Below, in pieces: positions 14,820-23,799 of a stretch of DNA of 64,000 nucleotides. Under the pieces are notes generated by a model. That model saw nothing but the letters and a program-made list of their open reading frames with translations. It made no database searches and had not been told where the DNA came from. The DNA is from Streptomyces sp. NRRL F-5135 (GTDB lineage Bacteria; Actinomycetota; Actinomycetes; Streptomycetales; Streptomycetaceae). The position numbers and the translations under genes were made by a program. Numbering within the stretch: position 1 is the stretch's first letter; every line of letters begins with the position of its first letter. Where the stretch lies: assembly GCF_000719775.1 (NCBI RefSeq), contig NZ_JOHR01000013.1, forward strand, positions 124,001 to 188,000, given 5' to 3'.

Positions 14820-17649
14820 CCGTTCCCGTCGTTCCCGTGCTCGTCGTCCACCCCGGCGGGAGGTCCCAGACCCACACCCCGCCGATCCGCTTCCCGGGGC
14901 GCTCGAAGAGCTTCTCCAGCACGTCGTACAGCGCGGCGTCGTTGGGCTGCGGCGCCAGGACCACCGCGCCCGCCTTCCAGTGGGCCAGGTCGAAGCGTGC
15001 CTGCGCGCGCCAGCGGGCCTCGATCTCCGGGACCTCGCCGCCGAAGCGGATGTCGCGCCAGAGGTTGGAGGTGTAGCGGGCCGGGGCGCCGTAGATGCCC
15101 GTACGGTCCTCGCCCGCGGGGCCGTTGAAGTAGCCGCGCGGCAGCGAGAACCCCATGCCGGTCGCGGACTGCCAGTACAGCGCGCCCGCGCTGCCCGGTT
15201 CCGGGAGCGGTACGGGGACGAGGGTCTCGCCCTTCGACACGTACGACCGGTACATGCCCTCCGCGATGAACGGCGGGATCTCCTCCCGCTCCCGTACCGG
15301 CATGGCCGTCGGCACGATCGGGATCAGCGCCGCCGCCACCGCCAGCAGACCCACCAGCCGGTTCCGCGCCCGGCCCGCCGCGGGGCCCGCCCCGAGGCCC
15401 GCCGTGGCACCCGCGCCCGCGGATCCCGTGGCCGCGGATCCCGTGGGCGCGGACCCCGCGACGGGCGCCTTCTCAGGACCGGACTCGTCCGCCCCCGCCC
15501 CCGCCCGCAGTCGCTCCACCGCCAGCGCCAGCAGCGCCCCCAGCACAGGAGCGCAGATCATCGCCACCCGCGACTCGATCACCGACTCGAAGAGCGGCTG
15601 ATGGACGAGGAGGCGCCACGGGCCCGGCAGTACGACATCGGTGAACGGCACGGGGATCCGGGGCCCCAGCGACAGCAGCGCCGCCACGGCCGCCGTCCAG
15701 GCCAGTGCCCGCACCACCGCCAGCCGCCACAGCCAGACCACGATCCCGCCGGCGAGGGCGATCAGCGGCCAGCCGTAGAAGGCGTTCTGCTCGGTGCGGT
15801 TCATCGCCAGCGCGTCGGCCGTCTCCTCGTTCCCGAACAGCGCCCGCCCCGAGTACTCCAGGAACGCCAGCGGACTGTTGCCGGCGTTGTCCCCGTGCAG
15901 CACGCTGTGGTAGCTCTGCGGACCGAAGAACTGCCAGTACAGCGGGAACGCCAGCAGCGGCAGACAGACCAGCAGCGCGATCCCCGTCCCGCGCAGCAGG
16001 GGGCGCAGGGCCACCCTCGCGACGTCGGGCCGTGCCACCGCGTAGGCCGGCGCGAACAGCACCATCCCCATCGCGGCGATCAGCAACGGCTCCTCGCCCA
16101 GGAAGATCTGGTACGTCGCGAAGAGGCCGAGCAGGACCCCGTCCCGTACGACCCGGGCGTCCCTCTCGCAGAGCCGCAGCGCCCTGTCGATGATCACCGG
16201 GATCATGAACAGGACACAGAAGTTCGGGTGCGCGGTGGCGTGCGAGATCATCGGCGGCGCGAACGCCGCGAGCCCCGCGCCGAGCGCCGCCGGCCACCGC
16301 CCCGCCGCGGGGCGGTCCGGGAAGAGCCTGCGCGCGAAGAGCCAGTACCAGGACACCGCCGTCGCCGCGAGCCCCAGGGTGAGGACCAGCGCCCACGTGA
16401 CGTGCGGCCCGAACGCCAGCGTGACGGGTGTGAGCGGAACGGAGAGCCCGAACATGGCGGTGTTCGCCATCAGGTTCACGCCGTCGGGATAGTTCTGGAA
16501 CGTCGTGAAGAGCGGATTCCGCAGGTGGGCGACGTTGTCGGCGGTGACGCGGAAGAACCACTCCCACTGGTCCTGGTCCGCCCCCGCGTCGCGCAGATAG
16601 GCGTGGTCGAGGTCCGTCCACAGCCCGTTGTAGAGGTAGAGGGAGAAGAGGAGGAAGAGTCCGGCGACGGCCAGGTCGGTACGCAGGTGGGGGCGGTTCC
16701 GGCGGAGGTCTCCGCGCCCCCGCCCGGCCCCGGTGCCTTCCCCGGCCCCTGTTACGGGGGTACCGCCCACGGGGGTACGGCCCGCCCGCAGCCGTACCAG
16801 TTCCACCAGCACCCGTACGTAGTCCAGCGGCCGTACCTTCGACCCCGGCTGGTGCGACCAGCGCACCGGAACCTCGGTCACCGGCCAGCCGGACCGCCGG
16901 AAGTACCGGAGTATCTCGACGTCGATGCCCCAGCCGTCCAGCCGCGACTCCGCGAACGCGGCTCGCGCCTGCGCGCCGTCGAACAGTTTGAAGCCGCACT
17001 GGGTGTCGCTCACCCCGGCGACCGCGACGCGCTGTATGAGCCGGTTGCCCAGTCGGCCGAGCCATTCGCGCAGCGCCAGCTGCCGTACCTCGATCCGGGC
17101 GTCGGGATGGGCCCGGGAGCCGATCACCGCGCCGCCCCCGTCGGCGGTGAGCCGCTTGTCGAGCGGGTCCAGCTCGTCGATCGGCGTCGCGAGGTCCGCG
17201 TCCGTGACGAGCACGCGCCGGCCGCGCGAGGCCAGTACACCCTGGCGCAGGGCGTGCCCCTTGCCGTGGTTGGCGTCGCTCGCGACCACGCGGATCCGGG
17301 GCTCCTCGGCGGCGGCCTCGGCGGCGACCCCCGCCGTACCGTCCGTCGAGCCGTCGTCCACGACGATCAGCTCCCAGTCGCCCCAGCGGGCGGGGTCCGC
17401 GCACAGATAGGCACGGACGGCGTCGAGGGTGGGGCGGAGGCGGTGCTCCTCGTTGTACGCGGGGACCACGACGGTGAGGTCGAGCGGTACGAGCGGTTCC
17501 AGCGGTTCCAGCGGTTCCAGCGGTTCGACCGGAGCGACTGGTTCCAGCGGTTCGACCGGAGCGACTGGTTCCAGCGGTTCGCGAGGTCCGGCCTGCGCCT
17601 CTCCGGCCGGTACGGCGGCCCCGACGGATTCCTCCGCGTCCGCGCTCAT
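14815..17649 (-). CDS. Two-domain glycosyltransferase: GT2 dolichyl-phosphate-glucose-synthase-like plus multi-spanning membrane domain
   Basis: 944 residues from ATG 17649. After a repeat-rich leader (EPLEPVAPVEP units), residues ~65-290 form a GT2 enzyme: DLTVVVPAYNEEHRL, VVDDGSTDGT, TDADLATPIDEL and a QCGFKLF segment, as in polyprenyl-phosphate glucosyltransferases. From ~315 on it is a membrane protein with about ten helices (DLAVAGLFLLFSLYLYNGL..., DRALRLCERD), carrying DADQDQWEWFF-like and NYPDGVNLMANTAMFG loops, similar to lipid-sugar-dependent glycosyltransferases of the GT-C type. Joined in one chain, the parts could make a polyprenyl-P-sugar and use it outside. Acceptor unknown. The frame stays open into the GntR gene, so a longer start at 17754 cannot be excluded. 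Confidence 0.8.
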   Translation of the reverse strand: MSADAEESVGAAVPAGEAQAGPREPLEPVAPVEPLEPVAPVEPLEPLEPLEPLVPLDLTVVVPAYNEEHRLRPTLDAVRAYLCADPARWGDWELIVVDDGSTDGTAGVAAEAAAEEPRIRVVASDANHGKGHALRQGVLASRGRRVLVTDADLATPIDELDPLDKRLTADGGGAVIGSRAHPDARIEVRQLALREWLGRLGNRLIQRVAVAGVSDTQCGFKLFDGAQARAAFAESRLDGWGIDVEILRYFRRSGWPVTEVPVRWSHQPGSKVRPLDYVRVLVELVRLRAGRTPVGGTPVTGAGEGTGAGRGRGDLRRNRPHLRTDLAVAGLFLLFSLYLYNGLWTDLDHAYLRDAGADQDQWEWFFRVTADNVAHLRNPLFTTFQNYPDGVNLMANTAMFGLSVPLTPVTLAFGPHVTWALVLTLGLAATAVSWYWLFARRLFPDRPAAGRWPAALGAGLAAFAPPMISHATAHPNFCVLFMIPVIIDRALRLCERDARVVRDGVLLGLFATYQIFLGEEPLLIAAMGMVLFAPAYAVARPDVARVALRPLLRGTGIALLVCLPLLAFPLYWQFFGPQSYHSVLHGDNAGNSPLAFLEYSGRALFGNEETADALAMNRTEQNAFYGWPLIALAGGIVVWLWRLAVVRALAWTAAVAALLSLGPRIPVPFTDVVLPGPWRLLVHQPLFESVIESRVAMICAPVLGALLALAVERLRAGAGADESGPEKAPVAGSAPTGSAATGSAGAGATAGLGAGPAAGRARNRLVGLLAVAAALIPIVPTAMPVREREEIPPFIAEGMYRSYVSKGETLVPVPLPEPGSAGALYWQSATGMGFSLPRGYFNGPAGEDRTGIYGAPARYTSNLWRDIRFGGEVPEIEARWRAQARFDLAHWKAGAVVLAPQPNDAALYDVLEKLFERPGKRIGGVWVWDLPPGWTTSTGTTGTA
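17492..17582 (-). repeat. 9/27-bp tandem repeats in the glycosyltransferase 5' end
   Basis: AGCGGTTCC repeated, followed by two copies of a 27-bp unit (GGTTCGACCGGAGCGACT plus GGTTCCAGC). In frame it encodes alternating EPL and VAPVEP units, a likely flexible Pro/Glu tether before the catalytic domain. Confidence 0.85.
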
Positions 17650-17711
17650 ACGTTCCACACTCCCGCCGTCCTCGCTCACCCCGCTCGGTTCTCTCGATCC
17701 GTCCGGCCCGC

Positions 17712-18404
17712 TCACCGCCGTGAACTCCCCGGCGTCTCCAGCCTCTCCGCCCACGCGCGCGAGTGGTCGTCGTACTCCCGGATCACCGTCCGCACCAGCG
17801 ACACGTCCCCCAGCGTGAACGCGTCGACGAGCCGCTCATGACCGTGCCACAGCCACTTCCCGTCCGCCGTCTCCTCGCGCAGGTACGGCACGGAGAACAC
17901 CCACGCCTGGACGCGCAGCCGGTGCAGGAACTCCGCGACGTAGCGGTTGGCCACCAAGGCGCCCAACTCGCGCCAGAACCGCAGGTCGTAGCCGATGAGG
18001 ATGTTCAGGTCACCGCTCCTGGCCGCGCGCGTCGCCTCCTCGGCCCGGCGTCGTACGGACACCAGCGCGGTGCTCTGCGCCCTGGCGGCGAGGTGTTCGC
18101 CCTCCAGTTCGCGGAAGACCGCGTCCACGACCAGGGCGCGCGCCTCGACCATGCCCCGGAAGTCCGCCAGCGAGAACTGGTGGACGCGGAAGCCGCGGTG
18201 CTGGTCGGAGTCGAGCAGGTCCTGCGCGGAGAGGTCGACCAGGGCTTCCCTGACGGGCGTCGCGGAGACCCCGTACTGCTCGGCGATCTGTTTGACGGTG
18301 AACTCCTGCCCCGGCAATAAACGCCCCGCGAGCACTTCGTCACGCAGCGCGTCCGCGATCTGCTGCCGCAAGGTACTGCGGGTCACAGCTCCGCTGGCGG
18401 GCAT
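17712..18404 (-). CDS. GntR family (FadR subfamily) regulator containing a TTA codon
   Basis: 230 residues. The N-terminal winged helix is clear (LRQQIADALRDEVLAGRLLPGQEFTVKQIAEQYGVSATPVREALVDLSAQDLL), followed by a helical FCD-type ligand domain (FRGMVEARALVVDAVF... and VANRYVAEFLHRLR). Leu29 is encoded by TTA (18318-18320), which in Streptomyces needs the bldA tRNA, so synthesis may be tied to development. The gene lies between the glycosyltransferase and the class III aminotransferase, all on the minus strand; it could control either. A GGCTT...AAGCC inverted repeat lies 20 bp upstream. Confidence 0.85.
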   Translation of the reverse strand: MPASGAVTRSTLRQQIADALRDEVLAGRLLPGQEFTVKQIAEQYGVSATPVREALVDLSAQDLLDSDQHRGFRVHQFSLADFRGMVEARALVVDAVFRELEGEHLAARAQSTALVSVRRRAEEATRAARSGDLNILIGYDLRFWRELGALVANRYVAEFLHRLRVQAWVFSVPYLREETADGKWLWHGHERLVDAFTLGDVSLVRTVIREYDDHSRAWAERLETPGSSRR

Positions 18405-18424
18405 GGTTTTCCGTCCCCTCGTCC

Positions 18425-18444
18425 GGCTTGGGACACCTTAAGCC
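18425..18444. promoter_or_regulatory. Possible GntR autoregulatory site
   Basis: GGCTT-N10-AAGCC inverted repeat, 21 bp upstream of the GntR start. Weak alone; the rest of the 205-bp gap up to 18609 shows only low-complexity repeats. Confidence 0.3.
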
Positions 18445-18609
18445 AGGGGGGTGCCGGGGGCGCGGAAAGTTGATGGTGAGGCGGCTGAGACTGATGGGAT
18501 CACGCCAGATCGTGCCGGCATCAGCCGCCCCACAGCCAGGGCCACGCAGCCGTCCCGCGCCACGGACTCGGCCTACGCCGCCTACTCGCCCCGCGCCACG
18601 GGCTCGGCC

Positions 18610-19995
18610 CTACGCCACGTACTCGTCCGCGACCGACAGCGCGGCGTCGAGCGCCGCCAGCCCCTCCTTCGCCTCCGCCTCGGAGATGTTGCACGGCGGG
18701 ACCACATGGGTGCGGTTCATGTTCACGAAGGGCCACAGGCCGTTCTTCTTGCAGGCCGCGGCGAAGGCGGCCATGGGCCCGTTGGCCTCGCCCGTCGCGT
18801 TGTACGGCACAAGAGGTTCGCGCGTCGCCGGATCCCGTACGAGTTCGAGCGCCCAGAAGGCCCCCGTACCGCGTACCTCGCCCACCGACGCGTGCCGCGC
18901 GGCCAGTTCGCGCAGGCCGGGGCCGAGAACCGTCTCGCCGAGGCGCGCCGCGTGTTCGACGATCCCCTCCCGCTCCATCACCTCGATCGTCGCGACGGCG
19001 GCGGCGCAGGCCAGCGGATGGCCGGAGTAGGTGAGTCCACCGGGGTACGGGCGGGTGGCGAAGGTGTCGGCGACGGCGGCGGAGATCGCGACACCGCCGA
19101 GCGGGACGTACCCCGAGTTCACGCCCTTGGCGAAGGTCAGCAGGTCGGGAACGACACCGAAGTGCTCGGCCGCGAACCACTTCCCCGTCCGCCCGAAACC
19201 CGCCATGACCTCGTCCAGCACGAAGACGATCCCGTACCGGTCGCAGATCTCCCGTACGCCCGTGAGGTAGCCGGGCGGCGGCATCATGATCCCGGCCGTG
19301 CCCGGGATCGTCTCCAGGACGATCGCGGCGATGGTCGCGGGCCCCTCCAGGATGATCGTCGATTCCAGGTGTTCCAGGGCGCGGGCGCACTCCTCAGCCT
19401 CGGTCGTGGCGTAGAAGGCGGACCGGTAGAGGAACGGCGCGTGGAAGTGGACGACACCCGCGGCGCCCGAGTCGGAGGCCCAGCGGCGCGGGTCGCCGGT
19501 CAGGTTGATCGCGGTGGAGGTGGCCCCGTGGTACGAGCGGTACGCGGAGAGCACTTTGGGGCGGCCGGTGTGCAGGCGGGCCATGCGGACCGCGTGCTCG
19601 ATGGCCTCGGTACCGCCGTTGGTGAAGAAGATCTTGTCCAGGTCGCCCGGGGTGCGCTCGGCGATCAGCCGTGCCGCCTCGGAACGCGCCTCGACGGCGA
19701 AGGCGGGCGCGAAGGTGGTGAGCCGGCCGGCCTGCTCCTGGACGGCGGCCACGACGGCGGGGTGCTGGTAGCCGACGTTGGTGAAGACGAGGCCGCTGGT
19801 GAAGTCGAGGTAGCGGTTGCCATCGTAGTCCCAGAAGTACGAACCCTCGGCGCCGGCGACGGCGAGCGGGTCGATCAGCTCCTGCGCGGACCAGGAGTGG
19901 AACACGTGGGCCCGGTCGGCGGCCTTCACGGCGGCGCCGGCCTCCGGGTCGGGGGCCGGGCCGGGGGCCGGTGCGGAGGTCTCGGTGGTGGTCAT
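18610..19995 (-). CDS. Class III PLP-dependent aminotransferase
   Basis: 461 residues. Shows the class III signature: RYLDFTSGLVFTNVGYQHP, FFTNGGTEAIEHAVRMAR, SYHGAT, the DEVMAGFGRTGKW metal-free core, and the PLP lysine in TFAKGVNSGYVPLGG. Closest in pattern to omega-amino acid/taurine-pyruvate aminotransferases, but the amino donor cannot be read from the sequence. TACGCT lies 6 bases before the ATG with no ribosome site, so the mRNA may be leaderless. The GntR gene downstream on the same strand is a candidate regulator. Confidence 0.88.
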   Translation of the reverse strand: MTTTETSAPAPGPAPDPEAGAAVKAADRAHVFHSWSAQELIDPLAVAGAEGSYFWDYDGNRYLDFTSGLVFTNVGYQHPAVVAAVQEQAGRLTTFAPAFAVEARSEAARLIAERTPGDLDKIFFTNGGTEAIEHAVRMARLHTGRPKVLSAYRSYHGATSTAINLTGDPRRWASDSGAAGVVHFHAPFLYRSAFYATTEAEECARALEHLESTIILEGPATIAAIVLETIPGTAGIMMPPPGYLTGVREICDRYGIVFVLDEVMAGFGRTGKWFAAEHFGVVPDLLTFAKGVNSGYVPLGGVAISAAVADTFATRPYPGGLTYSGHPLACAAAVATIEVMEREGIVEHAARLGETVLGPGLRELAARHASVGEVRGTGAFWALELVRDPATREPLVPYNATGEANGPMAAFAAACKKNGLWPFVNMNRTHVVPPCNISEAEAKEGLAALDAALSVADEYVA

Positions 19996-20114
19996 GCCGA
20001 CAGCGTAAGAAGCGAAGGGGGCGGGCGGTACGGGAGTGTTGCATGGATTGGGCCACTTCCGCCCTGCCGGCGAGCTCTCCGCGCTCGCACGGCCTTGGCT
20101 AGGCTCCCCTGTCC

Positions 20115-20822
20115 ATGGACGTAAACGGGGAACATCCGATGATCGCCGTGCCGCCGGGGCAGGTGACGCTGTCGGACCGGCGCACGCGGCGCAGCTGGCC
20201 GGTCGAGCTCGCGCCGTACCGGCTCGGGGCGTTCCCGGTCACCCAGGCGCGGTACGAGCGGGTCACCGGGCGGCGGCCGAGCGCCGCGCGGGGCGACGGG
20301 CTCCCGGTCGAGAGCGTTTCCTGGCTGGACGCGGTCCGGTTCTGCGATGCCCTGTCCGTGAGCGAAGGGCTGACGCCCGCCTATCGCGTCCGTACGGACC
20401 CCGCCGAGCCGGACGGGACGGCGGCGGCCGGCATCGAGTGGGACGCGTCCGCCGACGGCTACCGGCTCCCGACCGAGGCCGAGTGGGAGCACGCCTGCCG
20501 CGCCGGTACGGAAGGCGCGCGCTACGGTCGGCTCGACGAGATCGCGTGGCATCGCGGCAACTCGGACGAACGGCTGCGGGACGTCGGCGGCAAGCGCCCC
20601 AACGCGTGGGGCCTGCACGACATGCTGGGCAACGTCTGGGAGTGGTGCTGGGACGTCTACGACGCCGAGGTCTACGGCAGTTACCGGGTGCTGCGCGGCG
20701 GTGGGTGGTTCGACGAACCCTGGAGCTGCCGGGCCTCGGTACGGCGCCGGAGCCACCCGACGCTCCGGATCGACGACGTGGGATTCCGCGTCGCGCGCTC
20801 CACGGTGCCCACGGCGCGCTGA
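20115..20822 (+). CDS. SUMF1/formylglycine-generating-enzyme-like protein lacking the catalytic cysteine pair
   Basis: 235 residues. Residues 28-230 follow the SUMF1/EgtB fold: YRLGAFPVTQARYERV, PVESVSWLDAVRFCDAL, YRLPTEAEWEHACRAG, NAWGLHDMLGNVWEWCWD, RVLRGGGWFDEPWSCRASVR and DDVGFRVARS. True sulfatase-activating enzymes use two cysteines in the last block (usually ending GFRCA); here only one Cys (WSCRAS) remains and GFRVA replaces it, so formylglycine formation is unlikely. Start ATG 20115 lies 9 bases after TAGGCT, fitting a very short leader; ATG 20139 has GGGGA upstream and is the alternative. Divergent from the aminotransferase. Confidence 0.82.
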   Translation: MDVNGEHPMIAVPPGQVTLSDRRTRRSWPVELAPYRLGAFPVTQARYERVTGRRPSAARGDGLPVESVSWLDAVRFCDALSVSEGLTPAYRVRTDPAEPDGTAAAGIEWDASADGYRLPTEAEWEHACRAGTEGARYGRLDEIAWHRGNSDERLRDVGGKRPNAWGLHDMLGNVWEWCWDVYDAEVYGSYRVLRGGGWFDEPWSCRASVRRRSHPTLRIDDVGFRVARSTVPTAR

Positions 20823-20953
20823 CACGCGCCCGCCGAACCGGCGGCGGCATACCGGAGACGTCGTACCGGGGCGCCGGAACCGGAGGCGTCTTATGGACAC
20901 GTCACAATGGGCGGACTTACGGGGCAGGGGCAATTCGGGAGGGCCGCGCGGCC

Positions 20954-23131
20954 ATGGAGAAGCTGGCAGCAGAAGACCCACGACGCATCGGCGCCTACCG
21001 GCTGCTCGCCCGCCTGGGCGCCGGCGGGATGGGCCGCGTGTATCTGGGGCGTTCGGAACGGGGTCGTACGGTCGCGGTCAAGCTCGTACGGGAGGAACTG
21101 GCCCGGGAGGAACAGTTCCGCGACCGCTTCCGGCGGGAGGTGGCCGCGGCGCGGCGGGTGGGCGGCGCGTGGACGGCGCCGGTGCTCGACGCGGACACCG
21201 AAGCGCCGGTGCCCTGGCTGGCCACGGGCTATGTGGCGGGGCCCTCGCTCCAGTCGGTGGTCTCGGCCGGCGGTGGCCGCGACGGCGGCGGTGACGTCAG
21301 CACGGGCGGCAGCGGCGGCAGCGGCAGCGGCAGCGGCGGGAAGAACGGCCTGGACCGCCCCGGTGGGCCTGGTGGCCCCGGCGGCCCCGGTGGCCCCGGT
21401 GGCCCCGGTGGCCCCGGCCGTCCGGGCCTCCGGGACGGCCACGGCCCGCTGCCCGAACGTTCCGTCCGCATCCTCGCCTCCGGACTCGCGCACGCCCTCC
21501 AGGACATCCACGCCGCCGGCCTCATCCACCGCGACCTCAAGCCGTCCAACATCCTGATCACGATCGACGGCCCGCGCGTCATCGACTTCGGCATCGCCCG
21601 CGCCCTGGAGACGGTCACGGACGGCGACCTGACCCGCACCGGCTCGGTGGTCGGCTCGCCCGGCTTCATGGCGCCCGAGCAGATACGCGGGGACCGGGTG
21701 ACGGCGGCCTGCGACGTGTTCTGCCTCGGGTCGGTCCTGATGTACGCGGCGACGGGCCGGCTGCCGTTCGGCACGCAGGACACGCCCGCGCACGCGCTGA
21801 TGTTCCGGATCGCGCAGGAGGAACCGGACCTGTCCGGACTGCCCGAAGACCTGGCGGTCTTGGTGCGCGCCTGCCTGAAGAAGGACCCGACGGTCCGGCC
21901 GACCACCCGCGACATCCTGGCCAGGGTGGGCGAACCCATCGACTCGGGGGCCGGACGCGGCGGCGACCCCTGGCTGCCGGGCCCGCTCCTGGCCGAACTG
22001 GGTCAGCACGCGGTCCAACTGCTGGAGTACGAGGGCGACGCGACGGCTCAGATGCGCAAGGTAGAACTGGAGCCGGACGCCGAGACCACGCCCCCCGCAG
22101 CGGATTCAGCTCCGGCAGCGACTCCGACCTCGACTCCCGCCGGGGCTCCAACTGAGGCTCCCACGGCGGTTCCGACGCCCGAGAAGCCGGTCGAGCGGAC
22201 CACCCGGCTGAGGCCGGTGCCGGGTCCGACGGGTCCGACGGGTCCGACGGGTCCAGTTGCGCGTCCAAGCGCACCAGCGACACAAAAGACGCCGATGACG
22301 ACCGGCACAGGCGCGGATACCGGTACCGGCACCCCGCCGCACCCGACGCCCCAGCCGCACCTGACGCCACCCGGCTCGTACGGCTACCCACAGGCACCGG
22401 CACCGGCTGCGGCACAGACACCGGCTGCGGCACAGGCACCGCACGGCTACGCCACGCCCCCGTACGGCGCCGCTCCGCCGCCCTCGTACGGCGCGATACC
22501 GCAGCCCACACAGCCCCAGTTCCTCCACCAGCCCCCGTCCCCTGAGCGCTCCTCCCGGGGCACTGCGGTCCTGATCACCACCACCGTGATCGTCGCGATC
22601 CTCTCCGGCCTCTCCGTGTACGCGTTCCTGGGCGGCCACGACAGCAAGAACGCCAAGAACGACGAGGCGATCAGCCCGGCCGCCTCGGAGTCCTCGGCGG
22701 GCGGAACCGAACCGGACCCGTCGTCCACCGGCTCGGGCGCACCCATCCCCTCCCCCAGCGCCTCGGCGGAGGCCGGTGACGTGCCGGCCGAGTACGTGGG
22801 GACCTGGACCGGCGGCGTGAACACGGCTGCGGGCCACAGCCCCCGCCGGCTCGTCATCAAGCAGGGGAATGTGGGCGAAACGGTCCTCTCCCTGACCGCC
22901 GACGGCCCGGGGGAAGGGAGCGGCAGCTACCACTGCGTCTTCGAGGCCGCGTTGGCCTCGGCCCCCGCCCCGGGATCCCCGCTCAGCATCGGACCGTCCA
23001 CGGTCGCCGTCGGCGAACCGATGACCTCCTGCACGCCGGGCACCGCCACCGAACTGACGCTCCTGCCCGACGGCACCCTGCGGCGTACGACGGCGAACGG
23101 CGAGTCCCTGATCTACACGAAGGGGAACTGA
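20954..23131 (+). CDS. Membrane-anchored Ser/Thr protein kinase with Gly-rich insert
   Basis: 725 residues from ATG 20954. Kinase domain: LGAGGMGRVYLG (21-32), catalytic Lys43 (VAVKLV), HRDLKPSN (192-199), DFGIAR (211-216), GSPGFMAPEQ. Residues ~105-165, at the hinge, are a Gly/Ser insert ending in collagen-like GGP repeats. After ~330 comes a long Pro/Thr-rich cytoplasmic linker with PTGPTGPTG repeats, one membrane helix (TAVLITTTVIVAILSGLSVYAF, ~545-565), and an extracellular domain of ~150 residues (EYVGTWTGGVNTAAGHSPRRLVIKQG) with two Cys. It resembles PknB-like sensors but has no PASTA repeats. The extracellular ligand is unknown. Confidence 0.9.
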   Translation: MEKLAAEDPRRIGAYRLLARLGAGGMGRVYLGRSERGRTVAVKLVREELAREEQFRDRFRREVAAARRVGGAWTAPVLDADTEAPVPWLATGYVAGPSLQSVVSAGGGRDGGGDVSTGGSGGSGSGSGGKNGLDRPGGPGGPGGPGGPGGPGGPGRPGLRDGHGPLPERSVRILASGLAHALQDIHAAGLIHRDLKPSNILITIDGPRVIDFGIARALETVTDGDLTRTGSVVGSPGFMAPEQIRGDRVTAACDVFCLGSVLMYAATGRLPFGTQDTPAHALMFRIAQEEPDLSGLPEDLAVLVRACLKKDPTVRPTTRDILARVGEPIDSGAGRGGDPWLPGPLLAELGQHAVQLLEYEGDATAQMRKVELEPDAETTPPAADSAPAATPTSTPAGAPTEAPTAVPTPEKPVERTTRLRPVPGPTGPTGPTGPVARPSAPATQKTPMTTGTGADTGTGTPPHPTPQPHLTPPGSYGYPQAPAPAAAQTPAAAQAPHGYATPPYGAAPPPSYGAIPQPTQPQFLHQPPSPERSSRGTAVLITTTVIVAILSGLSVYAFLGGHDSKNAKNDEAISPAASESSAGGTEPDPSSTGSGAPIPSPSASAEAGDVPAEYVGTWTGGVNTAAGHSPRRLVIKQGNVGETVLSLTADGPGEGSGSYHCVFEAALASAPAPGSPLSIGPSTVAVGEPMTSCTPGTATELTLLPDGTLRRTTANGESLIYTKGN
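21265..21445 (+). repeat. Gly-rich insert with GGCCCCGGT tandem repeats in the kinase gene
   Basis: The stretch encodes Gly/Ser followed by at least six GGP triplets made of 9-bp GGTGGCCCC-type units (about 21361-21418). It interrupts the kinase fold in the hinge region. Confidence 0.8.
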
Positions 23132-23170
23132 CGGCCCGTCGGCTCCTGTCTCCTCTCTCGCTCTTCTCCC

Positions 23171-23704
23171 TCACTCTTCGAGGACGGACAGCCGGAACCC
23201 GATCCGGGCCAGGTCCTGGTGTCGGACGACCGCGTCGCTGAACAGTACGGTCGCGGCGTTGAGCAGCAGCAGCGGATGCACGAACCGGCCGTACTCCGTG
23301 GGCGGGAAGTGCCACGCCAGCGGCCAGGTGTGCTCGGCGAGGGCGGGCACGGGTACGTAACTCACCCGGCCCGAACAGGCGTTGAAGGGAACGACCGCGC
23401 GTGGCCACGACCGGCGCACGGTACTGCCGGCGGGAAGTAAGAAGTACATTCCCCGGCGGCCATTCAATTCTCTGACAATAGGCCCGGGATCCCCGCCGGT
23501 AATCGCCTCCATCATGTCGGCGAGCCGCCGCCCGTCGTCCCCGTCGACCCGTACCGCGTCGAATTGCACCCCCGCCTTCCGTAGTTGGAATCCATAACGC
23601 GGAATCCAATCGATGTCATCCAAGTGGCGACTTGTCGCATCCATGGGGACATTTTGAAGGCTCGCGACTAACGTATTCCATGACGGCGCGGGTACGTCGG
23701 ACAC
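23171..23704 (-). CDS. Conserved hypothetical protein, lower-GC start region, TTA codon near start
   Basis: Up to 177 residues from GTG 23704; ATG 23644 (MDATSRHLDDIDWIPRYGFQLRKAGVQFDAVRVDG) is an alternative. If the longer start is used, codon 12 is TTA. Conserved-looking parts: GRRGMYFLLPAGSTVRRSWPR and RVSYVPVPALAEHTWPLAWHFPPTEYGRFVHP. The pattern recalls the N-terminal part of Streptomyces primase-polymerase-like proteins, but I cannot confirm this. Several stretches (23440-23490, 23640-23680) are AT-richer than neighbours, hinting at transfer. It is divergent from the XRE regulator and may belong with that unit. Confidence 0.55.
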   Translation of the reverse strand: MSDVPAPSWNTLVASLQNVPMDATSRHLDDIDWIPRYGFQLRKAGVQFDAVRVDGDDGRRLADMMEAITGGDPGPIVRELNGRRGMYFLLPAGSTVRRSWPRAVVPFNACSGRVSYVPVPALAEHTWPLAWHFPPTEYGRFVHPLLLLNAATVLFSDAVVRHQDLARIGFRLSVLEE

Positions 23705-23757
23705 CGGTCGACCTGGGCCAACTACCCGAGCGGAAGGTCAAGTTCCGTACGTAGTGG

Positions 23758-23799
23758 TTGTGACCGGTTGAGTCCGGTCGAGACGAATGGTGATCACAA
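23758..23799. promoter_or_regulatory. Inverted repeats before the XRE/DUF5753 gene
   Basis: GACCGG-N6-CCGGTC (23762-23779) is nested within TTGTGA...TCACAA (23758-23763 and 23794-23799), ending at the ATG of the regulator. Position suggests autoregulation. Confidence 0.35.

Noticed and set aside
20036..20953. Longer N-terminus for the Ser/Thr kinase starting at 20036
   Set aside because: It overlaps the SUMF1-like gene completely and has no domain; kinase similarity begins at the ATG at 20954.
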